The notes beneath the pieces were generated by a model. It was not told the origin of the DNA. It did not search any database and worked only from the letters and a program-made list of their open reading frames with translations. From an uncultured Muribaculum sp. (GTDB taxonomy: Bacteria > Bacteroidota > Bacteroidia > Bacteroidales > Muribaculaceae): a stretch of 64,000 bases of DNA. The stretch is taken from NCBI GenBank assembly GCA_910578785.1, contig CAJTSJ010000007.1, forward strand, positions 28,643-92,642, written 5' to 3'. This document shows, piece by piece, positions 16,750-25,528 of the stretch. The position numbers were made by a program, and so were the translations under genes. The first letter of the stretch is position 1. Each line of letters opens with the position of its first letter.

Positions 16750-18084
16750 TCAATAAAACAAACGTTCAATCTTGTGCAGCGCTCCTGACAGACAGAACAC
16801 TACCACGTTGTCGCCGGGTTCGATGACCGTGTTTCCGGACACCAGCATTCCTGTGCCGTTTCTCACAAGTCCGGCAATGGTCATGCCGTGAGGAAGCGAC
16901 AGGCTTTTGACCGGTCCGCGGGTGATTTTGCTCTTTGGCTTGACCTCTATCTCCGCGACTTCGGCGTCCGCCATGGCGAGACACTTCGTGGTGCTGACGT
17001 CGGAGTCAAGGAGTATCTGGAATATCTTACTTGAAGCAAGAAGCTTCTTGTTTATGATGGTTCCGATGTTGAGTCCTTCTGCCTCCGATATGAACTGGAG
17101 GTCTTCGACTTCGGCGATGGTCTTTTTTATGCCGAGCTCCTTGGCTGTAAGGCAGGTGAGTATGTTGGTCTCCGAGCTGTCGGTCAGGGCTATGAAAGCG
17201 TCGTAGTCGTCGATGCTTTCGTCGCGCAGCACCTCGATGTCGCGGGCGTCTCCCTGTACAATGTCGCAGTTCGGACATTTTTCCGGAAGCAGACGGCATT
17301 TGGCTTTGTCGTTCTCGATTATTTTGAATTTGAATTCATTGCCTGCGAGTGCCGCCAGCCGGATGGCGATTCTGCTTCCTCCCATCACCATCACACGCCG
17401 TATGCGGTGGTGTGTCTTGCCGCATATGTCGAGCAGATCGTCGACGTGGTTGCGGGTGGTGGCGAAATAAAGGATGTCGTTCAGCAATATCCGGTCGTCG
17501 CCTCGCGGGATGATGGTCTCGTGCTTGCGCTTGATGGCCGCCACGTGGAAGTTGTGTTCCGTCATGGCGAATTCCTTCAGCTGCATGTCGATTATCTTTG
17601 CCGTGTCGCGGATTTTTACGCCGACGATTATAAGCTGTCCGTCGTGAAGCTCAAACCAATGGCGCACCCATGAACGCCGGAGCGCGGTGATAATCTCCTG
17701 TGCGGCCAGATATTCCGGATATATCACTGCATTTACGCCCAGATTGGTGAAAAACGGCCGGTTGTTGAAATCCTGAAATTCGTAATTGTCTATGCGGGCC
17801 ACTGTCTTTTTGGCGCCGATGCTCTTGGCCATTGCGCAGGCCACCACATTGCTCGTCTCGTCGGGCGTGACGGCGATAAAAAGGTCGCAACGGTCTACTC
17901 CCGCCTCTTTGAGCGATTTAAACGATATGGGGTTACCCCTCAGCGTCATCAGGTTATAGTTCGCGTCTATGTTGGCGAGCCGTTCGCGGTTGTCATCCAA
18001 AAGCATGATGTCCTGCTCCTCGCGCGACAACAATTTTGCGAGGTGCGAACCTACTTCTCCTGCTCCGGCTATTACTATTTTCAT
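16750..18084 (-). CDS. trkA: TrkA potassium channel regulatory subunit
   Basis: A 444-residue cytosolic protein with two RCK modules. The first RCK-N domain starts MKIVIAGAGEVGSHLAKLL with the dinucleotide-binding GxGxxG. The second begins near residue 232 (VMVMGGSRIAIRLAAL), where the glycine motif is degenerate. Each is followed by an RCK-C/TrkA-C domain. It binds NAD(H)/ATP and gates TrkH. Its ATG overlaps the dxs stop by four bases, so dxs, trkA and trkH are translationally linked. Confidence 0.95.
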   Translation of the reverse strand: MKIVIAGAGEVGSHLAKLLSREEQDIMLLDDNRERLANIDANYNLMTLRGNPISFKSLKEAGVDRCDLFIAVTPDETSNVVACAMAKSIGAKKTVARIDNYEFQDFNNRPFFTNLGVNAVIYPEYLAAQEIITALRRSWVRHWFELHDGQLIIVGVKIRDTAKIIDMQLKEFAMTEHNFHVAAIKRKHETIIPRGDDRILLNDILYFATTRNHVDDLLDICGKTHHRIRRVMVMGGSRIAIRLAALAGNEFKFKIIENDKAKCRLLPEKCPNCDIVQGDARDIEVLRDESIDDYDAFIALTDSSETNILTCLTAKELGIKKTIAEVEDLQFISEAEGLNIGTIINKKLLASSKIFQILLDSDVSTTKCLAMADAEVAEIEVKPKSKITRGPVKSLSLPHGMTIAGLVRNGTGMLVSGNTVIEPGDNVVVFCLSGALHKIERLFY

Positions 18085-20012
18085 GACTTTAGGTTGCTTT
18101 GATATAAATCTAACACGGCGTCATGGATAGCGTCGGCATCCATGTGGCATTGAGCCATCAGCTCTGGAACTTTACCGTGTTCTACAAACTCATCAGGCAC
18201 GCCGATTCGGATAACCCGGTTATGGTAACCATGGTCGTTCATCCAATCTTCGACTGCCGAACCGAATCCGCCGTCACGCATGCCGTCTTCAACGGTTATT
18301 ATCGGACATCCTTTCTCGCCGACCTCTTTAAGTATGGACTCGTCAAGCGGTTTCAGGAATATCATGTCGTAGTGTGCCGCACTGATGCCCGGATGCTCTT
18401 TGTCGAGCCTGTCAAGTGCCGAAGCCGTCTTGTTGGCCATGGTGCCGAGCGACAGGATGGCTATGTCGTTGCCGTCGCGGAGCATGCGTCCTTTTCCGAC
18501 CTTGATCGCTTTCATCGGAGTGCGCCAGTCCGGATTCAGTCCTTTGCCTCTGGGGTAGCGTATGACAAACGGTCCGAAGTCGGTAGCCTGCGACGTATAC
18601 ATGAGGTCGCGCAGGGTCTCTTCGTCGGCCGGAGCCGATATGACAATGCCCGGAATCGGCCGCAGATAGCATAGGTCGAATACTCCGTGATGCGTCACTC
18701 CGTCTTCGCCGACTATGCCGGCGCGGTCTATGCAGAATGTGACAGGGAGGTGCTGTATGGCCACGTCGTGGATGATGTGGTCGAACGCACGTTGCAGGAA
18801 CGACGAGTAGATGGCGCAGAACGGTTTCATGCCGTCCTTGGCGAGACCTCCGGCAAATGTCACCGCGTGGCCTTCGGAAATGCCGACGTCAAACACCCTG
18901 TCGGGCATCTGTTCCTGCATGATGCTCATGGACGTTCCGGATGGCATGGCGGCTGTGATTCCGATGATTTTGTCGTTCTGACGTGCAAGTTCAAGCAGCG
19001 TATGGCCGAATACGTCCTGATACTTTGCCATGCTGTCTTGCATCGGCTCTGCTATCTTTTCTCCTGTCGAAGGATCGAATTTGCCTGGGGCGTGCCAGGA
19101 AGCCGGATCGGATTCGGCCGGTCTGTAGCCTTTGCCCTTGATGGTGCGTAGATGGAGAAGTTTTGGACCTTCGATGTCCTTTATGTCTGACAGCACTCTT
19201 ACCACCTTTTCTATGTCGTGGCCGTCAAACGGTCCGAAATAGCGCAGGTTCAGTCCTTCGAATATGTTCTGCTGATGACCGATAAGCGACTTAAGGCTGT
19301 TGTTGAACCTAAGGATGAAGTTTTTCTGCTTGTCGGTGACAAGGTGCATCTTTTTCAGAAGCCTGTACAGCTTGAATCTGAAGTTGTTGTAGGCTTTAGT
19401 GGTGTTGATGTGGGTGAGGTATGAATTGAGCGCCCCGACATTGTGGTCGATTGACATGTCGTTGTCGTTCAGTATTATCAGCAGATTGTTTGGCGTGTTG
19501 GTGGCATTGTTCAGACCTTCGAATGCGAGCCCTCCGCTGATAGAAGCGTCGCCGATGACGGCCACTACGTTGCGTTTGGGTGATTCGCCCTTAAGGGTCG
19601 ATGCAACTGCCATGCCAAGTGCCGCCGATATCGAGTTAGATGCATGTCCGGCTGTGAAAGTGTCGTATTCGCTTTCTGCCGGATTGGGAAATCCGCTCAG
19701 CCCTCCTTTTTTACGGTTGGTGGGAAACGCATCGCGTCGTCCGGTCAGAAGCTTGTGTCCGTAGGCTTGATGGCCGACATCCCACACGATGCGGTCGTAA
19801 GGCGTGTTGAATACGTAATGAAGCGCCACGGTAAGCTCTACGGCGCCCATGCTCGAGGCGAAGTGGCCGGGATTGGACGACAGCGAGTTGATGAGGAAAT
19901 CACGAATCTCACTGCATACCCCTGACAATTGCTTGACATCCAGCCGACGAAGGTCGGCCGGGGAATTGATCTTTGACAGTAGGGGATATTTACGGTCGTC
20001 AGACTTTTCCAT
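18081..20012 (-). CDS. dxs: 1-deoxy-D-xylulose-5-phosphate synthase
   Basis: A 643-residue thiamine-diphosphate enzyme that condenses pyruvate and glyceraldehyde-3-phosphate to 1-deoxyxylulose-5-phosphate, the first step of the MEP isoprenoid pathway. Visible are the N-terminal HYVFNTPYDRIVWDVGHQAY, the thiamine-diphosphate motif GDASISGGLAFEGLNNA, the transketolase-like pyrimidine domain (GITAAMPSGTSM, DVGISEGHAVTFAGG, DRAGIVGEDGVTHHG) and a C-terminal domain. Length is normal. It begins inside the end of the small membrane ORF (14-bp overlap). The MEP pathway gene ispE is at 60.7 kb. Confidence 0.96.
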   Translation of the reverse strand: MEKSDDRKYPLLSKINSPADLRRLDVKQLSGVCSEIRDFLINSLSSNPGHFASSMGAVELTVALHYVFNTPYDRIVWDVGHQAYGHKLLTGRRDAFPTNRKKGGLSGFPNPAESEYDTFTAGHASNSISAALGMAVASTLKGESPKRNVVAVIGDASISGGLAFEGLNNATNTPNNLLIILNDNDMSIDHNVGALNSYLTHINTTKAYNNFRFKLYRLLKKMHLVTDKQKNFILRFNNSLKSLIGHQQNIFEGLNLRYFGPFDGHDIEKVVRVLSDIKDIEGPKLLHLRTIKGKGYRPAESDPASWHAPGKFDPSTGEKIAEPMQDSMAKYQDVFGHTLLELARQNDKIIGITAAMPSGTSMSIMQEQMPDRVFDVGISEGHAVTFAGGLAKDGMKPFCAIYSSFLQRAFDHIIHDVAIQHLPVTFCIDRAGIVGEDGVTHHGVFDLCYLRPIPGIVISAPADEETLRDLMYTSQATDFGPFVIRYPRGKGLNPDWRTPMKAIKVGKGRMLRDGNDIAILSLGTMANKTASALDRLDKEHPGISAAHYDMIFLKPLDESILKEVGEKGCPIITVEDGMRDGGFGSAVEDWMNDHGYHNRVIRIGVPDEFVEHGKVPELMAQCHMDADAIHDAVLDLYQSNLKS

Positions 20013-20181
20013 TTCCGTTGCGAAAATATTTTTTATATAATGGTATGAACACGACTCCTCCCGATATGATTATCGTCAGGATAGTCCATCCCGTCACACC
20101 GCGTCCGGCTATCATAAAGTAGCACAATATAAGCCATAATGCTGTGAGACACGTCAATCGAAATATAGTGTAGCCGTTCAT
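19999..20181 (-). CDS. small two-span membrane protein upstream of dxs
   Basis: A 60-residue ORF with two hydrophobic segments (about 5-26 and 30-48) and a basic C-terminus (YKKYFRNGNGK). Its 3' end overlaps the dxs start by 14 bases, the usual sign of a coupled operon. A TATCTTTG element lies about 84 bases upstream. No function can be assigned; its composition and tight placement make it a credible gene rather than chance. Confidence 0.55.
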   Translation of the reverse strand: MNGYTIFRLTCLTALWLILCYFMIAGRGVTGWTILTIIISGGVVFIPLYKKYFRNGNGKV

Positions 20182-20264
20182 ACTTATTATTCAGTGATAA
20201 TGATACGGGCACGATACCTCGTGCCTGGTTAAGGAAAAAGCCACGGGCATTAGCCTTTTCGCTA

Positions 20265-20272
20265 CAAAGATA
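20265..20272 (-). promoter_or_regulatory. possible -7 element for the dxs-trkA-trkH operon
   Basis: TATCTTTG on the minus strand matches TAnnTTTG; no convincing TTTG box lies 19-21 bases upstream, so confidence is limited. Confidence 0.35.
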
Positions 20273-20394
20273 GTAAACATTCTTGGAATTTAAGTAATTT
20301 TGTAGGCGAGTTGCGCATGGCGGCTTGTAATAGGTGCGCTTCGCCTTTTATGGCCGAGGCACCTTTATGATCAGGAACTAAATAAATTAGAGTA

Positions 20395-21237
20395 ATGGCT
20401 AATTACGATATCAGAGCTCTCCAGATGCGGATTCTGGACATATTGCTGGCCTTTGACAAGATGTGTGCCGAGCACGGACTGCGTTATTGTATATGTTATG
20501 GGTCTATGATTGGGGCAGTTCGCCACAAGGGTTTTATTCCTTGGGACGATGACCTTGACGTGGCTATGCCTCGTCCGGACTACGATAAGTTTATAGCGCA
20601 TGCGTCCGAATGGTTGCCTAAACCGTTTGAGTTCGTATGTGCCGAAAACGACCCCGACTATCCGCTTCCGTTCGGAAAGATTCAGGATGCTTCGACCACG
20701 CTTATCGAGCGTCCGCATCTTTATTATCTCGGGGGATGCTACATCGACGTGTTTCCTTACGATGCTTTTGCCGACAACAAACTGGTGCGCTGGTGGCAGT
20801 GTACCCGATACTCGTTTTACCGCAAATGTCTTTATCTGGTGCATCGCGACCCATACAGGCACGGACGTGGACCGAGCTCTTGGATTCCGTTGCTGGTCAG
20901 GAAGATGTATACAATGCAGGGCTTGCAGAAGCGTATACGCAAGATTCTTACTAAAAACGACTATGACAAGGCGAAGTACGCCTCGAGCTACACGGCAGGA
21001 TATAACAAGGCGTTGCCGAAAGAAATCAGTGATAATTTCGGTCCCTATGAATTTGAAGGACACATAGTTCAGGGTATGGTTAAGTATGATCCGTATCTCA
21101 AGACTATGTATGGCGACTACATGCAGATTCCTCCCGAGGAGAAGCGTGTGCAGCACAATTTCTATCATCTTGACCTTTACCATCCCTACCGGGAGTACAA
21201 GGGCAACGATAAGGATGATTATAAAAAGAAGAAGTAA
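20395..21237 (+). CDS. LicD-family phosphotransferase
   Basis: A 280-residue LicD protein with the nucleotidyltransferase-like fold. The signature is clear near the N-terminus: YCICYGSMIGAVRHKGFIPW followed by DDDLDVAMPRPDYDKF, whose aspartates bind metal. LicD proteins transfer phosphocholine or a related phospho-group to cell-surface polysaccharides, often in capsule or O-antigen loci. No polysaccharide locus surrounds this copy, though a fragment of a WecA-like sugar-phosphate transferase lies 400 bases downstream. The C-terminus is very lysine-rich. The stop TAA overlaps an ATG of the next (broken) reading frame as TAATG. Confidence 0.85.
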   Translation: MANYDIRALQMRILDILLAFDKMCAEHGLRYCICYGSMIGAVRHKGFIPWDDDLDVAMPRPDYDKFIAHASEWLPKPFEFVCAENDPDYPLPFGKIQDASTTLIERPHLYYLGGCYIDVFPYDAFADNKLVRWWQCTRYSFYRKCLYLVHRDPYRHGRGPSSWIPLLVRKMYTMQGLQKRIRKILTKNDYDKAKYASSYTAGYNKALPKEISDNFGPYEFEGHIVQGMVKYDPYLKTMYGDYMQIPPEEKRVQHNFYHLDLYHPYREYKGNDKDDYKKKK

Positions 21238-21579
21238 TGGAGTTGCGCCGACAGTCCGTCTCCCGGTATATAGCTCCGCTCCGTGAGGGCGGGTCGTTGC
21301 CTGCGTTGGCTTCGTGCCGAATTGAATGTCGACAGGCGCAAGCTCGAAGTCTACGATTCGCCATTGTCGGAAGATGAACTTATCCGCCAGCTATCGGAAT
21401 TCAAGCTGATAGGTGAGCGAGGTCGCGGATGCGGTCCTATGGGCCTGCTTGAGGCCGAAGAGCGCTTCCGCTGGCTGACGGCAGTCAAAAGTTCGGTCAT
21501 TCAGACATCGCGTCCGCACGCCGGACTGACCGACGACCTTGACGCCACATTCGAACGCCTGTTTGCCGAACTCGTCTGA
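21237..21579 (+). pseudogene. deletion fusion of HipA-like kinase start and DUF3037 tail
   Basis: Two protein remnants lie in different frames. From the ATG at 21237, about 25 codons read MELRRQSVSRYIAPLREGGS..., the start of the Bacteroidetes HipA-like (HipA_2) kinase family; that frame ends at a TGA near 21373. From about 21310 the +1 frame reads the C-terminal half of a DUF3037 protein, closing with ERFRWLTAVKSSVIQTSRPH and TFERLFAELV. In other Bacteroidetes these two genes are adjacent in this order, so one internal deletion removing most of the kinase and the DUF3037 N-terminus explains the structure. The family match is from memory, not from a search. Confidence 0.6.
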
Positions 21580-21618
21580 AAGTTTGAGTATAATGCCTTC
21601 TTGTCTTTCGGGACTCCT

Positions 21619-21834
21619 GATGGAGCGAGAAAGTATCATATTCGTTACAATCCATATGATGAGGTCAAAAGCAAACAGAATTGTTATGTCGATGTATCGG
21701 CAGAAATGATAGTTTAGAAGTGTGAACGCAAAACTCGCTATTACTATAGTTGGCATTGAGAGACGCTTTGTCATTCCGAAGGCAAGAAGTTGGTGGTGGA
21801 TATGTGTCTTGTCGGGCATAAATAGAAATCCATT
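21619..21834 (-). pseudogene. C-terminal fragment of WecA/MraY-like sugar-phosphate transferase
   Basis: On the minus strand, after a TGA at 21838-21840, the frame reads FLFMPDKTHIHHQLLAFG, the conserved cytoplasmic loop of family-4 UDP-sugar:undecaprenyl-phosphate transferases, then two hydrophobic spans (about 21760-21640). Only the last ~70 residues are present; the ~250-residue N-terminal part with the catalytic aspartates is missing. The open frame runs on to 21391 but that part is antisense to the DUF3037 remnant and is not homologous. It is a decayed gene end. Confidence 0.55.
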
Positions 21835-21969
21835 GATTCAGGTATAAATCTATTCTTAATTATTTAGATATATGGATTGATGAATTTGCAAATAATATGT
21901 TGATGAATAGAATCAGTGTTAATATGTCTAAGAGCGGTTCCAACAAAAATGATTCAATTATTATAATAC

Positions 21970-22035
21970 AGATATACCCCCGAAGGCTCTGTCGGAGCTT
22001 TCGGGGGTATATCTGATAGGAGAGCCTAAAAGGCT
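21970..22035 (-). terminator. double hairpin after the META lipoprotein gene
   Basis: A 20-bp inverted repeat with one wobble position (arms AGATATACCCCCGAA... 21970-22014) is preceded, on the minus strand, by a small AGCCT/AGGCT hairpin (22023-22035). They lie 15-80 bases past the stop of the minus-strand gene and probably terminate it. Confidence 0.65.
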
Positions 22036-22049
22036 ATTTTAATTTGTGA

Positions 22050-22529
22050 TTATTGTTCAGAGGCTTTGCGGAGCAGGATATATCCGCCGGCAGTGGCTGA
22101 GGTGTTGAGGCGGACTATGCTGTCGTTTTCGGCAGACACTGTGGCGATTGCGGGCAGTATCTGTCGCAAGGCGTCTTCTGTGGCCATGTTGTCGCATGCC
22201 ATTTCTGTTGCCAGTCCGTCATCGATAGTTAGCGAATCGCCGTTTTGAGTATATGATCCGGAGAAAGTGTTGCAATTTGTCCGGATAAAGTATGAGCCGT
22301 TGTCAAACGTCACATATTGTTGCGCTCCTGTAACGGCTTCGGCCGGTTTTATCGACACTGAGTCGTTGACCACGACAGCGTCCAGATACCATTTGCCGTC
22401 AATGCTGACAGTGGCCGTTGCTTCGTTGTTTTCGACCTCGTTTGCTGTTTCGCCTGACGTTTTGTTGCCTGAACATGATGCCAAAGCTATTCCGAGGGCC
22501 ATTGCAACAATTGGTTTGATTCTTTTCAT
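22050..22529 (-). CDS. META-domain lipoprotein
   Basis: A 159-residue lipoprotein: signal peptide with lipobox (ALASCSGN), an acidic linker to about residue 42, then a META/HslJ-like domain. The domain is recognised from GKWYLDAVVVND, YFIRTNCNTFSGSYTQNGD and the C-terminal ATEDALRQILPAI. META proteins such as HslJ are envelope proteins of unclear role, linked to heat and novobiocin tolerance in E. coli. It stands alone, divergent from the ABC-F gene. Confidence 0.78.
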   Translation of the reverse strand: MKRIKPIVAMALGIALASCSGNKTSGETANEVENNEATATVSIDGKWYLDAVVVNDSVSIKPAEAVTGAQQYVTFDNGSYFIRTNCNTFSGSYTQNGDSLTIDDGLATEMACDNMATEDALRQILPAIATVSAENDSIVRLNTSATAGGYILLRKASEQ

Positions 22530-22679
22530 AATTCTTATATATCTATGGTTAGTAGTTTGTTAGTCGGTAACGCGGTTCACGGCTCAAAATTACAAAAATA
22601 TACTCATACTATAGTCGCATATAATACTAACTAAACTTAATATTATGAAAAGCATAAAGGCCCGCGCCAGTCCGGAATC

Positions 22680-22710
22680 TTGCATAAACCGGCAGAAATG
22701 ACTAATTTTG
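22680..22710 (+). promoter_or_regulatory. promoter of the ABC-F gene
   Basis: TTG at 22680-22682, 20 bases, TAATTTTG at 22703-22710; the ATG follows at 22745, giving a leader of about 28 nt. Confidence 0.6.
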
Positions 22711-22744
22711 CCTTAGGAATTAATAAATTTACGTACAATCTATT

Positions 22745-24364
22745 ATGGTATCTGTCGACGGACTTACGGTCGAATTCGGAGGAACGACCCTCTTTAAAGA
22801 TGTTTCTTTTGTCATTAATCCCAAGGACCGCATAGCGCTGATGGGAAAAAACGGCGCCGGGAAAAGCACTTTGCTGAAAATACTTGCCGGTGTGCGTCAG
22901 CCGACGAGGGGGGCGGTATCGGTGCCGAAAGACTGTACGGTCTGTTACCTTCCGCAACATATGATGACCGAAGACGGCCTTACCGTATTTGAAGAAGCAT
23001 CGCGGGCATTTGCACATCTGAAAGAGATGGAGGCCGAAATCGAAGCCATGAACAATGAACTTGCCACCCGTACCGACTATGACAGCGATTCTTATATGGA
23101 GCTGATTGAGAAGGTGTCGGCCGTCAGCGAAAAATTCTATGCCATCGACATGACGCATTTCGAGGAGGACGTGGAGAAGGCTCTTCTCGGACTCGGGTTC
23201 GAGCGCACGGACTTCGACCGCCCCACATCGGAATTTTCCGGAGGATGGCGCATGCGCATAGAGCTGGCAAAGTTGCTTCTGAAGAATCCCGACGTTCTGC
23301 TCCTCGACGAGCCCACCAACCACCTTGACATAGAGTCGATAGGGTGGCTCGAAGACTTCATCATCAACAGCCCCATGGCCGTTGTGGTCATCAGTCACGA
23401 CCGGAGGTTCATTGACAACATAACCACGCGTACTATCGAAGTGACCCTCGGACGCATCTATGACTACAAGGCTCGCTACAGCCACTATCTCGAACTGCGC
23501 AAAGAGCGCCGTCAGCAACAGCAGAAGCAGTATGACGACCAGCAGAAACAGATTGCCGAGGCCAAAGAATTCATTGAACGCTTCAAGGGCACGTACTCCA
23601 AGACCTATCAGGTGCAGAGTAAGGTGAAGTGGCTTGAGAAACTTGAGATAGTCGAGGTCGACGAAGAAGACACCTCGGCGCTCAGGCTTAAGTTTCCGCC
23701 ATGTCCGCGAAGCGGCAACTATCCCGTGATAGCCGAAAGCGTGGGTAAAAGCTACGACGGCAAGCCTGTGTTCAAGGATGCGACGTTTACTATCGAGCGC
23801 GGCGACAAAGTGGCCTTTGCCGGACGAAACGGCGAAGGAAAGTCGACTATGGTCAAGGCCATCATGCGCGAGATTGACCACGACGGCACATTGACGTTAG
23901 GCCACAATGTGCAGATTGGATATTTCGCCCAAAACAGCGCGTCGTTGCTCGACGGCGAGCTTACCGTGTTTCAGACCATTGACGACATTGCAGTGGGTGA
24001 CGCCCGCCTGAAGATACGCGACTTGCTCGGGGCATTCATGTTCGGAGGCGAGGAGAACCAGAAGAAAGTCAAGGTGCTTTCCGGTGGCGAACGCGTGCGT
24101 CTGTGCATGATAAAGCTTCTGCTCGAGCCGATAAACCTGCTCATTCTTGACGAGCCCACCAACCATCTCGACCTCAAAACCAAGGATATACTCAAACAGG
24201 CTCTCAGGGACTTTGACGGCACACTCATACTCGTCAGCCACGACCGTGACTTCCTCGACGGACTCGTAACAAAGGTCTATGAATTTGGAGGCGGACGTGT
24301 CAGGGAACACCTTTGCGGAATCAACGAATTTCTTGAAAAGAAAAAGGCTGAGCAGCAACAATAA
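22745..24364 (+). CDS. ABC-F ribosome-associated ATPase
   Basis: A 539-residue protein with two ABC ATPase domains and no membrane segments, i.e. an ABC-F translation factor that works in the ribosomal E site. Domain 1 has Walker A GKNGAGKST (residues about 36-44), signature SGGWRMR and Walker B LLLDEPTNHLD. A charged linker (about 245-305) rich in RRQQQQKQYDDQQKQ joins it to domain 2 with GRNGEGKST, LSGGERVR and LILDEPTNHLD. Both catalytic glutamates are present. It resembles housekeeping ABC-F factors (EttA/Uup/YbiT group) more than antibiotic-resistance types, but which subfamily is uncertain. No regulatory leader peptide was seen. Confidence 0.92.
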   Translation: MVSVDGLTVEFGGTTLFKDVSFVINPKDRIALMGKNGAGKSTLLKILAGVRQPTRGAVSVPKDCTVCYLPQHMMTEDGLTVFEEASRAFAHLKEMEAEIEAMNNELATRTDYDSDSYMELIEKVSAVSEKFYAIDMTHFEEDVEKALLGLGFERTDFDRPTSEFSGGWRMRIELAKLLLKNPDVLLLDEPTNHLDIESIGWLEDFIINSPMAVVVISHDRRFIDNITTRTIEVTLGRIYDYKARYSHYLELRKERRQQQQKQYDDQQKQIAEAKEFIERFKGTYSKTYQVQSKVKWLEKLEIVEVDEEDTSALRLKFPPCPRSGNYPVIAESVGKSYDGKPVFKDATFTIERGDKVAFAGRNGEGKSTMVKAIMREIDHDGTLTLGHNVQIGYFAQNSASLLDGELTVFQTIDDIAVGDARLKIRDLLGAFMFGGEENQKKVKVLSGGERVRLCMIKLLLEPINLLILDEPTNHLDLKTKDILKQALRDFDGTLILVSHDRDFLDGLVTKVYEFGGGRVREHLCGINEFLEKKKAEQQQ

Positions 24365-24455
24365 TCCTGTTGACGACGCTAAATAGTTGACGATAGCCTA
24401 TAAATGTTGCCGGCGTGCAATTTTCCGCTTTACAGGCATCAGAACCTGTGACGGT

Positions 24456-24911
24456 TCAAGGCTGGTGTGCTTTCTTCATTGCGCTGATCCGGGGAACTTG
24501 TCTGCGCTTGAAAAACTTGATTCTATTTATGATGTGTCCCGACGAAAGGAGAATCATCAGAAATCCGGACTTCCCATGTGCTCCGCCTATGGGAGCATGG
24601 GTAAATGTAGTCAACCAGTGTGCCAAGGCAATAATCCCGGTAATCAGGGTAATCAGAGAAATCCACCAGAGGATGCGTGTCACCGGACTTTTCTGCTTGT
24701 TGATTTTTGTGAACCAGTTGCTGTAGCCGAAATGCAGGAATATATGATATGCGGCCATACCCATGAACAGAATCCCGACTGCGATATGAATCCACACCGA
24801 TGTTAGTCCGGTGCTGTGGGTTGTCTCAAGTTGAATGCCAGACACCAGTATTGCTACAGCAAGAATGAGCAGGCTCCAGTCGCATATCTTTAGTCGTGTA
24901 ATCTTCTTCAT
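24456..24911 (-). CDS. four-span DUF4405/cytochrome b-like membrane protein
   Basis: A 151-residue protein with four predicted membrane helices (about 13-30, 39-60, 82-102, 117-135). Histidines lie at matching places in the helices (WIHIAVG, YHIFLHF, LAHW, GGAHGKSG, GHIINR), which is the pattern of small haem-binding DUF4405 or cytochrome b561-like proteins. Electron transfer in the inner membrane is therefore possible but not shown. The gene is alone, with a start codon about 134 bases from the neighbouring terminator. Confidence 0.6.
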   Translation of the reverse strand: MKKITRLKICDWSLLILAVAILVSGIQLETTHSTGLTSVWIHIAVGILFMGMAAYHIFLHFGYSNWFTKINKQKSPVTRILWWISLITLITGIIALAHWLTTFTHAPIGGAHGKSGFLMILLSSGHIINRIKFFKRRQVPRISAMKKAHQP

Positions 24912-25010
24912 TCGGCAAAACTACTGATTTTTCATGATATATCCAACATTCTCCGGTTCATTCTCCGGTTCATCCAAATAACGAGATTAGCCAAGTCGTA
25001 ATATATAGAC

Positions 25011-25047
25011 AGAGCGGTGTGACCTCGTGATGAAGTCGCACCGCTCT
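25011..25047 (-). terminator. terminator of the 25-27 kb gene cluster
   Basis: A 9-bp inverted repeat AGAGCGGTG / CACCGCTCT with further GAC/GTC pairing overlaps the stop codon (25046-25048) of the last gene of the cluster; only a weak T tract follows. Confidence 0.6.
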
Positions 25048-25528
25048 ATTCACTCAGACTGTTGAACACCTCGTCGGCGTCGGTGAAAAGGTTGCACCAC
25101 ACTATTACGAGAGTTGTTTCCTTACGGAACGCGATGCACTTTTCGGGAGCTTCAGCCGGAATATCTATTTCAACATAGGTACTGTCCGGAATATCGTTCA
25201 GCCACTTTGCAAGAGCCTCGCCGCCGGAGGGGAATGTGACGCAGTCAACGCTTATGCGGGTGGAATCATCCATCATCACAGAGCGGTAGCTGTCGCAGTA
25301 GTCTATCGAGCTTATATCTCCCGGTGTTGCGGCATATTTTAGGAACTCATGCACTATATGATCGCGCCATTCGGCGGTCTGCCTCATAGCGGCGTCTTCA
25401 GCCACTATTCTGCCTTCTGTCCGGAAAAACATGGACTGTTCCAAAACCTCATGCCCGTGCGCTGAACCTGCGGAGGTGGCAAGAATCATCATCGTCATTA
25501 TCGCTATGTGGCGGAGCTGTATATCCAT
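25046..25528 (-). CDS. small exported protein, unknown function
   Basis: A 160-residue protein starting at the ATG at 25528 (MDIQLRHIAIMTMMILATSA), which gives a signal peptide ending near residue 25 (SAGSAHG). The longer open frame upstream is only antisense-free overlap with the membrane protein gene. The mature part is hydrophilic and acidic with mixed alpha/beta character (DEVLEQSM-like start, EALAKWLNDIPDSTYVEIDI) and no family I recognise. It starts 25 bases inside the end of the preceding membrane protein gene, so the two are co-translated. Confidence 0.6.
   Translation of the reverse strand: MDIQLRHIAIMTMMILATSAGSAHGHEVLEQSMFFRTEGRIVAEDAAMRQTAEWRDHIVHEFLKYAATPGDISSIDYCDSYRSVMMDDSTRISVDCVTFPSGGEALAKWLNDIPDSTYVEIDIPAEAPEKCIAFRKETTLVIVWCNLFTDADEVFNSLSE

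Noticed and set aside
20371..21183. 270-codon minus-strand frame over licD
   Set aside because: The plus strand carries the full LicD signature; the antisense frame has no recognisable domain.
22643..23881. 412-codon minus-strand frame under the ABC-F gene
   Set aside because: It is antisense to both conserved ATPase domains and has a composition typical of a shadow frame.
24949..24975. Short direct repeat CATTCTCCGGTT
   Set aside because: Two adjacent 12-base copies with no further structure; it may be simple slippage.
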